Assembly: GCA_002869085.1 (NCBI GenBank)
Contig: PKTQ01000352.1
Coordinates: forward strand, 1-33,146
DNA length: 33,146 nucleotides
Direction: 5' to 3'
Source of the DNA: Hyphomicrobiales bacterium
GTDB lineage: Bacteria; Pseudomonadota; Alphaproteobacteria; Rhizobiales; BM303
The notes under the pieces were generated by a model. It was given only the letters and a program-made list of their open reading frames with translations, searched no databases and was not told where the DNA came from. The position numbers and the translations under genes are program-made. Shown piece by piece: positions 18,403 to 27,863 of the stretch; the stretch's first letter is position 1, and each line of letters opens with the position of its first letter.

Positions 18403-19751
18403 CAGGCCTTTGCCTTCTCGCGGTTCATGGCTTTGGCAATGCGGAAATATTGCACCAGCGGAATATTGGACGGGCAGACATAGGAGCAGCAGCCGCATTC
18501 GAAACAGTCGGTGAGATGGAACCGGCTCTCCATCTGCTCATATTCGCGCTTGGCAGCGAGCTGGCCCATTTCGGACGGGTTGAGATACATGGGGCAGGCC
18601 TGGACGCAGCGGGCGCATTTGATGCAGGGGTAGATATTCTCGGCTTCTTGTTCGATGGCCTTTTCATTCAGCACCAATATGCCGGACATGCCCTTGGTCA
18701 CCGGCGTGTCGAGGGATGAGGCGGACATGCCCATCATCGGCCCGCCGAGGATGATTTCGGCGGCCTCGCCTTCAAAGCCCACTTCCTCGAGCAGGAAGCG
18801 GATCGGCGTGCCGATCGGCACCCGGTAATTGCCGGGGCGCTTGATGCCGGCGCCGGTGACGGTGATCACCCGCTCGATCAGCCCCTCGCCGCGCGGCAGC
18901 AGATAGCCTAGCTGGGCCAGGGTGCCGACATTGCTGACCACCACGCCGACACTGGCGGGCAGGGCGCGCGGCGGCACTTCGAGCCCGAGCAGGGAGCGGA
19001 TCAGCATTTTCTCGGCCCCTTGCGGATATTTGGCCGGCACCGCCTGCACGGTGATGGGGTCATCCGGTTCGATGGCGGCGGCAACGGCATGCACCGCGTC
19101 CATCTTGTTGTCCTCGATGCCGATGATCGCCTGCTTGGCCTCGGTGGCCTCAAGCGCATAGCGCACGCCGCGGATCAGATCCTCGGTCTGCTCCAGCATC
19201 ACCCGGTGATCGGTGGTCAGGAATGGCTCGCATTCGGCGCCATTGACCACCAGGGTATGGATTTCATATTCCTGCCCCGGCGGCAGGGTCATCTTGACAT
19301 GGGTGGGGAAGGCGGCGCCGCCCAATCCGACCATGCCGGTTTCCTGGATGGCGCGCAGCAGATCGGTGCGCGGCAGGATATGCAGCGGCCGCTTGACCGA
19401 ATAGAGCACCTCCTGGGTCGAGCCGTGATAGACGTCGATCAGGATGGCCCGCGTCTTGGGGCCGCGGGCGGTGGGCATCAGCTCGATACCGCGCACGATG
19501 CCGGTGGCCGGCGAGTGCAGCGGCACCGAGACGAAATCGTCCGCTACCGCCACCGGTTCGCCGCGCACCACCTCCTGGCCCTTCTTGACGATGGGCAGGG
19601 AGGGCTTGCCGATATTCTGATCCAGGTGCAGCACCAGCCGGTCCGGGAACGGAAACCTTTGAATCGGTCTGCTCGCCGTATCGCCCTTATGCGGGTCCGG
19701 ATGGATGCCGTGCCGGAACGAGGCGCGGAGGAATGGTTTTAAAAATCCCAT
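18402..19751 (-). CDS. rnfC: Ion-translocating ferredoxin:NAD oxidoreductase subunit RnfC
   Basis: GLGGAAFPTHVKM, NGAECEPFLTTDH, two Cys motifs CIKCARCVQACP and CFECGCCSYVCP. Confidence 0.97.
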   Translation of the reverse strand: MGFLKPFLRASFRHGIHPDPHKGDTASRPIQRFPFPDRLVLHLDQNIGKPSLPIVKKGQEVVRGEPVAVADDFVSVPLHSPATGIVRGIELMPTARGPKTRAILIDVYHGSTQEVLYSVKRPLHILPRTDLLRAIQETGMVGLGGAAFPTHVKMTLPPGQEYEIHTLVVNGAECEPFLTTDHRVMLEQTEDLIRGVRYALEATEAKQAIIGIEDNKMDAVHAVAAAIEPDDPITVQAVPAKYPQGAEKMLIRSLLGLEVPPRALPASVGVVVSNVGTLAQLGYLLPRGEGLIERVITVTGAGIKRPGNYRVPIGTPIRFLLEEVGFEGEAAEIILGGPMMGMSASSLDTPVTKGMSGILVLNEKAIEQEAENIYPCIKCARCVQACPMYLNPSEMGQLAAKREYEQMESRFHLTDCFECGCCSYVCPSNIPLVQYFRIAKAMNREKAKA

Positions 19752-19779
19752 GAACGTGATCGCTTTCGCTTCATGTCGC

Positions 19780-22700
19780 TTACTGGAATTTTTCCGCGCG
19801 CTTGATCAGTTTCTCAACGTCTTTCTCACCCATATTGAAGGGCGTTCCGGGATGAATGCATCCTGCGGTGCATTTCTCAGCGGCCCGGACGATGTCCTTA
19901 TAGGGTCCGCCGGTCGGGTTGGCCACTTCCGCCAGTTTATCGGCGTTATAAACGAAGATGTTGGGATTGATCTGGGTGCACTCATCGCAGGTGGTGCATT
20001 CAGGCGTGTCAATCCACACCGGCTCGTAATCGGCCGGAGCGCCGGCCACCGCGGCGCCATTGCCGCCATTCGCCGCCGGCGCGCCGCCGGCCAGCGAGGC
20101 GCCGAGGTCGATCGCCTGGCCCGAGCCGGACAGGCCCAGCAGGGTCGCCGCCAGGGTGCCGGCCATCTCCGACTTGGTCTTCGAGATCACCGCATCGACA
20201 TCCACCTTGTTCATCTCGCCGGCAATGCCCTTGAGCTGACGCCAGAACTCACGCCGCTCCAGAGCCGACAGCACGATTTCGTGCGAGCAGATGACCCGGG
20301 TGAGCTGGTTGTTGTTGTCGGTGGCCCAGATATAGGGATAGAGACCCTCGGTGTCCTCTTCGTCCATATCCAGGAATTCGTGCAGCGGCACCATGGTGTC
20401 GTTCCACGCCGCCCTTGGCGCCTTGCGGAAATGTTTGCGGAACCGGCCTTCGGTGGCGGCGAAGTCGGCAAAGGTGAGCGGCACCTCCATCTGATCCGGT
20501 TTACCCTTCTCGTCGAGGAAGTCGATCTTGTAGCTCGGCCAGTCCTGATCGATCTGCGGATTGCCTTCAAGATCAATGCATTCTTCAAGGGTGGTGCCCG
20601 CATCGGGGTCGAACCTGACCAGCGGATAGGCGCGGGATTCCACCGCCAGCCGCGAATGCTTGTCGGCCATGTCGTCGCCGATGCCATGCTCGGGCGGGCA
20701 CACCGAATAGATGTTGAACAGGGCCGGGTTGCGGCTGTTGAGGCCGTCGATATAACCCTCGATCAGATGGGTCGGGTTATGGATCGAGCCCTGCAGGATA
20801 TAGGAGGTGCGGTGGGAAATGCCGATCAGCGCCATTTCCTTGCGCTTCTCGCGCTTGCCGTGCCAGGCCTTGCCATAGGGGCTCATATCCGCGATCTGGG
20901 AGATGAAGCCCGAGGTGCAGGCCTGACCGCCAGTGTTGGAATAGACCTGGGTGTCCACCACCAGCACCTTGATCGGCATGCCCGAAGCGAGCGCGCGTGA
21001 CAGGTTCTGGAAGCCGATGTCATACATGGCGCCGTCGCCGCCGATCGACACGACGGGCGGGCACAGAAGCCATTCTTCCTCGGAGAACTGGTTCCAGTTG
21101 AACCGGTTGAAGAAGTCGGCATGCTCAGCCGGATTATATTTGCCGGCCAGCTCCAGCTCGGCCATGCGGATGGCCCGGAAACCGTCGGACATCTTGGCCA
21201 TGTGGCCCTCGAAGATGCCCATGGCCACCGACGGGCTGTCCTGGAACAGATGCGAGGTCCAGGGGAAGGGGTAGGGGTTGTAGGGATAGGTCGAGCCCCA
21301 CACCGAGGTGCAACCGGTGGCGTTGACGACGCCCATTTCGGTGCGGCCACGGCCGGTCGGCCCTTCCAGGTAACGCCATTTGAGATCGCGCAGCTTGTTG
21401 AGCAGATCGGTCGACCATTTCAGCCAATCGCGGTCGAGCACGGTTTCGGTGCTCTTCACATCGAGCTTGCCGGACAGTTCGGCAAGGGTGAGGTCGTGAT
21501 CCTCGCTGTCGGCCACGGCGGCGTCGATGCTGGTGATGTCGTTCAGATTGACCCCATCGGCCAGCTTCAACTTGATATGGGTCTCCAGCCGGTTGATCAG
21601 GCCGTCGAGATATTCCAGATGCTTCTTCACCCGGGGCTGGACCAGCGCGGTCACGGTCGAGGTGAACAGGTGGATGACCGCCTTTTCGCCGCAGCCGAGG
21701 CAGGCGCCGTCGCCGCAGACCATGGAATTGTAATTGTGCTTGTCGAGCAGCAGGGTTTCCAGCGCGCCGATCTTCTCGTCGAGATCATCGATGCGGCTGA
21801 ATTGCTCGGCGGTGCTGGGCAGTTTCTGCCAGAAATCCCAGTCGGCCCGGAGCCGCGTGGTCTGCTCTTCGGTCTGGCGCACCGGCTCGAGGGCCAGGTC
21901 GTCGCAGACTTCGACGCACATCATGCAGCCCTTGCAGGTATAGGGGTTGACGGTGATCGAGAACAGCCCGCCCGAGCCTTTGGCCTTTTTCTCGCGGGTG
22001 CTCCAATAGGGCTTGGTGATCGCCAGTTCGAAACTGCCGAGCGCGGTCTTCAGCCGGGTCAGCTCGTCCTCGAATTTGGCGCGCTCCTCGCCTTCGAGTT
22101 CGCTGGCGTCGATATGATCGTCAATGGCGGTCAGAAGCTGGTCGCGCACATTGATCGCCTCGCCGGCATCGGCCAGCTCGGCGCGAAGGGCCTTTTCGAT
22201 GGCCCGGGTCTCGCGGCGCAGATATTCGGTGGCGCCGGCCATGTTCTCGACCTCGGTGATGGCGGAGGCGAACACTTCGGAGATGGTGTTGACCAGGCCG
22301 GGAATGGCCGCGTCGGGGCAGACGGTGTAGCAGTCGCCGCAGGCTGTGCAGTTTTCCGGCACCCATTTCGGCACTTCGAAGCGGATATTGGTCATGTCGC
22401 GGAACACGCCGGTGGAGGCGGGGATCAGGGACAGGGCCTGATAGGGATCGGCGAGATTTTCCTCGCCCTTGCCGGTGGCGTAGAAATGGCCGGTCTGTTC
22501 CCAGAAGCGGTGCACGTCCGAGACGGCGCCCTTGCCCGAGGGCAGGTTCTTCAGCATCACCGGCAGGCTGGTGTCCTTGCGGATGATCTCTTCTTCCGCC
22601 TCGTCCATCGGCATGTTGGTGAGCTCGTGGATCTCGTCGAAGCCACGGCGCACCACGCGCACATTGTCCTCGACCACATTCTTGCCCTTGGAGCCGAATT

Positions 22701-24735
22701 TCTCGTTGAGCTGGTCGGTGATGGCGGCGAACAGTTTCTTCTCGTCGAGGCCGGCGCGCTCCATCAGGGGCGAGGCGGCGAAGAAGGCGCCCTGGAAGGC
22801 GTTGCCCTGCATGCGCAATTGCAGCTCGGCATTGCTGGCCTCGTCCTGGGCGATCTTGAACCCGTCGACGAAGAACACGCGAATCTTGTTGTTGATGATC
22901 ATCTGCCGGGCATATTTGGGGAAGCTGTTCCACAGCTCATTCGGGTCCTCCAGGCCGGACTGGATGATGAACACGCCGTTTTCCTTCAGCCCCATCAGCG
23001 GGTTGGAATGGCTGAACACATTGGGATCTGGCGAGAGCACCACATCCACATGGTGGTATTCGCAGTTGAGCGGAATGGGCTCGGGCGCGGCGGACAGGTA
23101 ATAGGTGGTGGGCTGGCCCTTTTTCTCGGAGCCGTATTTGGGGTTGGCCTTGATCTCATAACCCAGCAGTTCATACAGGGTCATGGCAAGGTTCTTGCCG
23201 GTGGTGATGGCGCCCCAGCCGCCGACCGAATGCATGCGCACGGTGATGGCGCCTTCGGGCAGCAGGTCCGGGTTTTCCGAGCCACGGACCGACATGTCGC
23301 CGATATCGGGATAGGCCTCGAGCAGTTTCTGCAGGTGGACTTCCTGTTTCGGGGTGAAGGCGTTCTCGCGGGTAAAATCAATCGACAGATAGAAGAAGCC
23401 GAGCTTCCTGCCCTCGGGCAGCATGTTCTCGACCGCGCCGATCAGCGCTTCGGGCTGCAGATCGCGGCTGCCGAGGCCATAGGCGCCGGAATAGAGCGTG
23501 GGCACATCGTCGAAACTGCGATAGGCGTCATAGTCCGGATAGGGCAGCTTCTGCTGCAGGCTGCGGCCTTTGACATTGGCGGCGCGGCCGTTTTCGATCG
23601 CTTTGCCGATGGCGGCGCGAATCTCGCGGACTAGGGGCAGGTCTTCGGCCAGGGGCTGGTCGGTGCGCTCAAGCACAGCCACGCCCTTCTTGCCCTTCAG
23701 GGCGTGGGTGATCAGGGCGCCGGGGAAGGGGCGGAACATGGTGACGTCGAGAACGCCCACTTTCAGCTTGCGGGTCTTGCGCAGATATTCGGCGATGGCC
23801 ACGGCCTGGGGGATCATCGAGCCCATGCCGCAGATCACGTAATCGGCCCGGTCGATATTGGTGGTGGCGATGCGGTTATAGCGCCGGCCGGTCAGATTGT
23901 AATATTCGTCCATCACCCCGTCGACGATGTCTTCGATGTGGTCGTAGAAATAGGGGCGCTGGGCGGCCACGGTCTGCATGAAGGAGTCCTGGTTCTGCAC
24001 CACGCCCGAGGTAACGGGGTTGTCCACGTCCCACAGGCTCGGCACCCGGCGGCGCTTTTCGCCATAGATCATTTTCTGGGCCGGGGTGGGCGAGTCGATC
24101 ATGTCGTCGGGCAGGCCGAGAAATTCGGCGATCAGCTCGCGTTCGGGCACCATCACCGGCTCGATCAGATGGGTGGTGAGAAAGCCGTCCTGGGCCACGA
24201 TGGCCGGGGTCAGCGAAAGCTCGGCGGTTTTGCGGGCAATCAGGTTCAGGTCGGCAGCGCCCTGGGCATTGTTGGCGAAGACCTGGAAGAAGCCGGTATC
24301 GTCGACGCAGTGATAATCGTCATGGCCGGCATGCACATTGAGGCTGGCCTTGGTGATGGCGCGGCAGCCCATATTCAGCACATAGGGCAGGCGCTTGCCG
24401 GCGGCGGCATAGAGCGATTCGTGCATGAAGGCGATGCCCTGGGCCGACGAGAAATTGGTGGAGCGCAGACCCGACATGGACATGCCGGCGGTGACCGCGG
24501 CGGCGGCATGTTCGGATTCCGGCTCGATGAACACCAGCGGCTTGTTGGACACATTCATATGGCCCTTGGCGGTTTCCTCAGCCCAATATTCGCCCATCTG
24601 GGTGGACGGAGTGATCGGATAAGCCCCGGCGGCATCCGATGCCTCACGTTCGCACATGATGACGGCGCTGTTGCCGTCGAGCGCCATGCGCGTACCCGGA
24701 TATTTCAGGTTCTTTTTTTCTGATTTGCCAAACAT
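19780..24735 (-). CDS. Pyruvate:ferredoxin (flavodoxin) oxidoreductase, 1651-aa variant with C-terminal ferredoxin-like domain
   Basis: AYPITPSTQMGEYWAE; CTACGDCYTVCP and CKGCMMCVEVC; CGDGACLGCGEK; SIGGDGAMYDIGFQNLSRALASG; VDTQVYSNTGGQAC; C-terminal CTTCDEC...EKCTAGCIHPG. Confidence 0.93.
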   Translation of the reverse strand: MFGKSEKKNLKYPGTRMALDGNSAVIMCEREASDAAGAYPITPSTQMGEYWAEETAKGHMNVSNKPLVFIEPESEHAAAAVTAGMSMSGLRSTNFSSAQGIAFMHESLYAAAGKRLPYVLNMGCRAITKASLNVHAGHDDYHCVDDTGFFQVFANNAQGAADLNLIARKTAELSLTPAIVAQDGFLTTHLIEPVMVPERELIAEFLGLPDDMIDSPTPAQKMIYGEKRRRVPSLWDVDNPVTSGVVQNQDSFMQTVAAQRPYFYDHIEDIVDGVMDEYYNLTGRRYNRIATTNIDRADYVICGMGSMIPQAVAIAEYLRKTRKLKVGVLDVTMFRPFPGALITHALKGKKGVAVLERTDQPLAEDLPLVREIRAAIGKAIENGRAANVKGRSLQQKLPYPDYDAYRSFDDVPTLYSGAYGLGSRDLQPEALIGAVENMLPEGRKLGFFYLSIDFTRENAFTPKQEVHLQKLLEAYPDIGDMSVRGSENPDLLPEGAITVRMHSVGGWGAITTGKNLAMTLYELLGYEIKANPKYGSEKKGQPTTYYLSAAPEPIPLNCEYHHVDVVLSPDPNVFSHSNPLMGLKENGVFIIQSGLEDPNELWNSFPKYARQMIINNKIRVFFVDGFKIAQDEASNAELQLRMQGNAFQGAFFAASPLMERAGLDEKKLFAAITDQLNEKFGSKGKNVVEDNVRVVRRGFDEIHELTNMPMDEAEEEIIRKDTSLPVMLKNLPSGKGAVSDVHRFWEQTGHFYATGKGEENLADPYQALSLIPASTGVFRDMTNIRFEVPKWVPENCTACGDCYTVCPDAAIPGLVNTISEVFASAITEVENMAGATEYLRRETRAIEKALRAELADAGEAINVRDQLLTAIDDHIDASELEGEERAKFEDELTRLKTALGSFELAITKPYWSTREKKAKGSGGLFSITVNPYTCKGCMMCVEVCDDLALEPVRQTEEQTTRLRADWDFWQKLPSTAEQFSRIDDLDEKIGALETLLLDKHNYNSMVCGDGACLGCGEKAVIHLFTSTVTALVQPRVKKHLEYLDGLINRLETHIKLKLADGVNLNDITSIDAAVADSEDHDLTLAELSGKLDVKSTETVLDRDWLKWSTDLLNKLRDLKWRYLEGPTGRGRTEMGVVNATGCTSVWGSTYPYNPYPFPWTSHLFQDSPSVAMGIFEGHMAKMSDGFRAIRMAELELAGKYNPAEHADFFNRFNWNQFSEEEWLLCPPVVSIGGDGAMYDIGFQNLSRALASGMPIKVLVVDTQVYSNTGGQACTSGFISQIADMSPYGKAWHGKREKRKEMALIGISHRTSYILQGSIHNPTHLIEGYIDGLNSRNPALFNIYSVCPPEHGIGDDMADKHSRLAVESRAYPLVRFDPDAGTTLEECIDLEGNPQIDQDWPSYKIDFLDEKGKPDQMEVPLTFADFAATEGRFRKHFRKAPRAAWNDTMVPLHEFLDMDEEDTEGLYPYIWATDNNNQLTRVICSHEIVLSALERREFWRQLKGIAGEMNKVDVDAVISKTKSEMAGTLAATLLGLSGSGQAIDLGASLAGGAPAANGGNGAAVAGAPADYEPVWIDTPECTTCDECTQINPNIFVYNADKLAEVANPTGGPYKDIVRAAEKCTAGCIHPGTPFNMGEKDVEKLIKRAEKFQ

Positions 24736-24765
24736 GGGTCTGTTTCCGTTGGTTTGAGGTCAGGT

Positions 24766-25665
24766 CTAACTTAGAGGCAAGGACTTCTTGCGGATAATGC
24801 GTTTGGATTCACGCCCCTTGCGGATGCCGGCTTTGCCGTCGAGCCAGACAATGGCGCCGGTGGGGCAGCGCTCGGTGGCGACCGGCGAAGCCAGGGCGTT
24901 TTGAGAGTAATCGATGACCGCCAGATGATTCTCTATCTTAATCAAGCCATCGGGCGAGTCCACCGCGCATCGCTCACAGGCGGTGCAAGCCACCTCGCAG
25001 GCGGATTCGGCCAGTTCGTCATTCTGCAGATTGGCGCAGGCCACCCATAATTTGTGGCTGACCGGATGCAGGGAAAACAGGTTTTTGGGGCAAACCTCGA
25101 CACAGTCGCCGCAGGCGGTGCACAGATCCTCGCTGACCACCGGCAGGCCGTTCCGATCCATGGTGATGGCGTCGAAATCGCAGACATCCTCGCAATCGGC
25201 CAGGCCCAGACAGCCCCAGACGCAGGATTTGGGGCCGCCGGCGACAATCGAGGCGGCCTGGCAGGTGTCCAGCCCCTCATAATGGGAGCGGTTGGAGGCG
25301 ACATGGTTGCCGCCGGCGCAGGCGAGCCGCGCCACCACTTTTTCCACATCGCCCGCATCGACCCCCAGCAGCCCGGCGATTTCCTCACGCGCTTCGCTGG
25401 AGGAGACGGTGCAATTGGCCGGCACCACATCACCCTTGATCAGGGCCTCGGCAAAAGGATGGCAGCCGGCGGTGCCACAGGCGCCGCAATTGGTGGCGGG
25501 GAGCAATTCCTCGACCTCGCCGATGCGCGGATCCTCATAGACCCATAAAAAACGGTTGGCGATGGCCAGGGCCCCGGCCAGCACGAGCCCCAGGGCCGAC
25601 ATGAACATGACGGCGTAGAGAATCAATGACGAATCTGCCTGTTCCATAACCGAACCTGCGGTCAC
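24766..25665 (-). CDS. rnfB: Ion-translocating ferredoxin:NAD oxidoreductase subunit RnfB, long multi-cluster form
   Basis: N-terminal TM; LLPATNCGACGTAGCHPFAEAL; CVWGCLGLADCEDVC; CTACGDCVEVCPKNLF; CTACERC; RCPTGAI. Alternative start MEQADSS at 25647. Confidence 0.95.
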   Translation of the reverse strand: MTAGSVMEQADSSLILYAVMFMSALGLVLAGALAIANRFLWVYEDPRIGEVEELLPATNCGACGTAGCHPFAEALIKGDVVPANCTVSSSEAREEIAGLLGVDAGDVEKVVARLACAGGNHVASNRSHYEGLDTCQAASIVAGGPKSCVWGCLGLADCEDVCDFDAITMDRNGLPVVSEDLCTACGDCVEVCPKNLFSLHPVSHKLWVACANLQNDELAESACEVACTACERCAVDSPDGLIKIENHLAVIDYSQNALASPVATERCPTGAIVWLDGKAGIRKGRESKRIIRKKSLPLS

Positions 25666-25758
25666 CTCGTGTGTTAGTCAGAAAGAGGAAATCATTAGAA
25701 CAATCCACCAGGTACGATCATATGCAATCGTTCCTATGTGTCGGTAATCTAGGCCAGG

Positions 25759-25787
25759 AGTATACAGAGAGGTATCGTACTTTTGAA
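25759..25787 (-). promoter_or_regulatory. Candidate sigma70-type promoter for the rnf/PFOR locus
   Basis: Minus strand TTCAAA-N17-TATACT about 95 bp upstream of rnfB. Confidence 0.35.
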
Positions 25788-25840
25788 TGAGTTGAAGAGT
25801 CGCATTCTAAAACCATTCCACAGATTTTTGTTGCCATGGG

Positions 25841-26587
25841 TCAGGCCGCCGGATCGATGTTTTCGAAGATAATATTGTCGGCAAAAACGCGCGCTTTGGC
25901 AAGCCGCTCCGGCGTATTGACAGTCCAGGCCAGCAGGGGCAGGCCCAGGGCTTTCAGCAGCAGCGGCGCCGGGGCGGGCAGGGCGTTGATGGAATAGGCG
26001 ATGAAATGCGGCCTTGTGTGCAAGGCATAATAGAGATGACGCAGCTTGAAGCGGGTGAAAGCGGGCATGCCCGGCCAGTCGCCGGCCTCGAAACCGGAGG
26101 CCACCAGGCCCCGGACCGCGCCGGGGAGCCGGCGGCGCAGCGCGCGCACCATGCGCGGATCGAAGGACATCACGGCATAGGGGCCCTGATAGCCACTGAG
26201 GATATCGGCGATGCGCCCGGCAAAGACCGGGTTGAAGCCGGCCCGGCTCTTGATTTCGAGCAGCAGCGGCGTGCGGCCGGCCACCAGGGCGAGCAGGCCG
26301 TCAAGGTCCAGCATCGGATCGCTTGATCCTCGCAGAGTGAGGGATTTGAACTCGGCGGCGCTGCGGGCGTTCAGCGGGCCCGTGGCATCGGTCAGGCGCT
26401 CCAGCACCGGGTCGTGAAACACCACCGGCTCATCATCGGCGGTGCATTGCAGATCGGTCTCGATGGTGAAGCCGGCCTCGATCGCCGCTAAGAAGGCGGA
26501 GGATGAGTTTTCGATGCGGCCGGCGGCGGCATCGTGCAGGCCGCGATGGGCGATGGGCTTGCGGGTGAGCCAGTCTGGAACTGACAT
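25841..26587 (-). CDS. Glycerophosphodiester phosphodiesterase
   Basis: PIAHRGLHDAAAGRIENSSSAFLAAIEAGFTIETDLQCTADDEPVVFHDP. Confidence 0.93.
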   Translation of the reverse strand: MSVPDWLTRKPIAHRGLHDAAAGRIENSSSAFLAAIEAGFTIETDLQCTADDEPVVFHDPVLERLTDATGPLNARSAAEFKSLTLRGSSDPMLDLDGLLALVAGRTPLLLEIKSRAGFNPVFAGRIADILSGYQGPYAVMSFDPRMVRALRRRLPGAVRGLVASGFEAGDWPGMPAFTRFKLRHLYYALHTRPHFIAYSINALPAPAPLLLKALGLPLLAWTVNTPERLAKARVFADNIIFENIDPAA

Positions 26588-26641
26588 GATTCTGAAAATG
26601 TCCTGTGCGCTGGGGCGGGCGCTTCTTAAGGCGCGCCCGGC

Positions 26642-27109
26642 TCAGCCGATCTCGAATATGGCTTCGGCCTCGACCGCCGCGTTCAGCGGCAGGCAGGCGA
26701 CGCCGACCGCGGCGCGGGCATGAATGCCGGCCTCGCCCAGCACTTCGGCGATCAGATCGGAGGCGCCATTGGCCACCAGATGATGCTCATGAAAATCCGG
26801 GCTGGAGCTGACGAAGACGCCGATGCGGATCGTGGCTTTGATGCGGGTCAGATCGCCCTCAAGAGCCGATTTGGCCTGGGCGAGCAGATTGACGGCGCAG
26901 AGCCGGGCGGCGGCGCGGCCTTCTTCCAGGCTGACATCCTTGCCGAGCCGGCCGATGACTTCAAGCCCGCCGGGACCCATGGGCAATTGGCCGGAAATGA
27001 AAAGCTGGGAGCCGGAGATGCGGGTGGGCACATAATTGGCGGCCGGGGCCGCCGCCTGCGGCAGGGTCAGGCCCAGCTCGGTCAGGCGTTGTTCGATCCG
27101 GTTGGTCAT
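26642..27109 (-). CDS. RidA/YjgF family protein (enamine/imine deaminase)
   Basis: LPQAAAPAANYVPTRISGSQLFISGQLP; ARAAVGVACLPLNAAVEAEAIFEI. Confidence 0.92.
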   Translation of the reverse strand: MTNRIEQRLTELGLTLPQAAAPAANYVPTRISGSQLFISGQLPMGPGGLEVIGRLGKDVSLEEGRAAARLCAVNLLAQAKSALEGDLTRIKATIRIGVFVSSSPDFHEHHLVANGASDLIAEVLGEAGIHARAAVGVACLPLNAAVEAEAIFEIG

Positions 27110-27207
27110 GCGGTCTCCTTAGGGCAGGGGGAAAGGCCGCAAATCAGATCATATCCCGGGCGGCGGTTCAACTTTAATTATTGCCGCCCGCTGCCCGGGA
27201 TGAGGCT

Positions 27208-27843
27208 TTAACGGTTTTGCTCGGCAGCAGCCAGGGCGGCCAGCTTGTCCTTCTGGCGTTCCAGCGCCGCGCCGACAATTTTCAGGGTGTCCGCCGGCAG
27301 GTCGAGCGCCAAAGCGGCCTGATGGCCGTGCGACGACATTTTCAGCAGGGTCTTGCCGACAATGTCGATCAGCTTGTCGTCGTCATATTGCGGGAATTTC
27401 TCGACGAATTCGTCCCAGTAATATTCCAGGAACACCACATCGACCACATTTTCCAGCGCCTGGGATTCGTCGTTCTTTTTCAGCTTTTCTTTCTTCAGAT
27501 AGGTGCCGACCGCTTCGATATCGGCTTCCGTATAGCCATTGGCCGACATGATGTCGCGCATCAGTTCGGCATGATGCTCGCGGCAGGTCTTGCGCCAGCG
27601 GTTATAGCCCTTCGGCCCGGTGGGAAAATCGGACCGGGGGATATCCCAGCGCCGGATATGCTGGGCGCGGGCGGCGATTTTGAGCAATTCCGAAGCGTCC
27701 GGGTACAGGCGCGCCAGAACGGCGCTCATGCGCTCGGAATAGACATTTTCATAGGATTGCTCGCGGCCGTCCACAGTGATCTTGCGGGGGCTTTCGGCAT
27801 TGGCTTCATCAATGGCTTTGATAACGGCTTCGAAATTACTCAT
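27208..27843 (-). CDS. DUF4202-family protein
   Basis: MSNFEAVIKAIDEANAESPRK...RAQHIRRWDIPRSDFPTGPKGYNRWRKTCREHHAEL; start ATG at 27843. Confidence 0.8.
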   Translation of the reverse strand: MSNFEAVIKAIDEANAESPRKITVDGREQSYENVYSERMSAVLARLYPDASELLKIAARAQHIRRWDIPRSDFPTGPKGYNRWRKTCREHHAELMRDIMSANGYTEADIEAVGTYLKKEKLKKNDESQALENVVDVVFLEYYWDEFVEKFPQYDDDKLIDIVGKTLLKMSSHGHQAALALDLPADTLKIVGAALERQKDKLAALAAAEQNR

Positions 27844-27863
27844 GGTGTTACTCCGAACCTTGA

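Noticed and set aside
21121-23634. 837-aa plus-strand ORF antisense to the PFOR gene
   Set aside because: Composition typical of the shadow frame of a high-GC gene (G/H/L/D/A-rich, no domain); the minus strand encodes an unmistakable PFOR.
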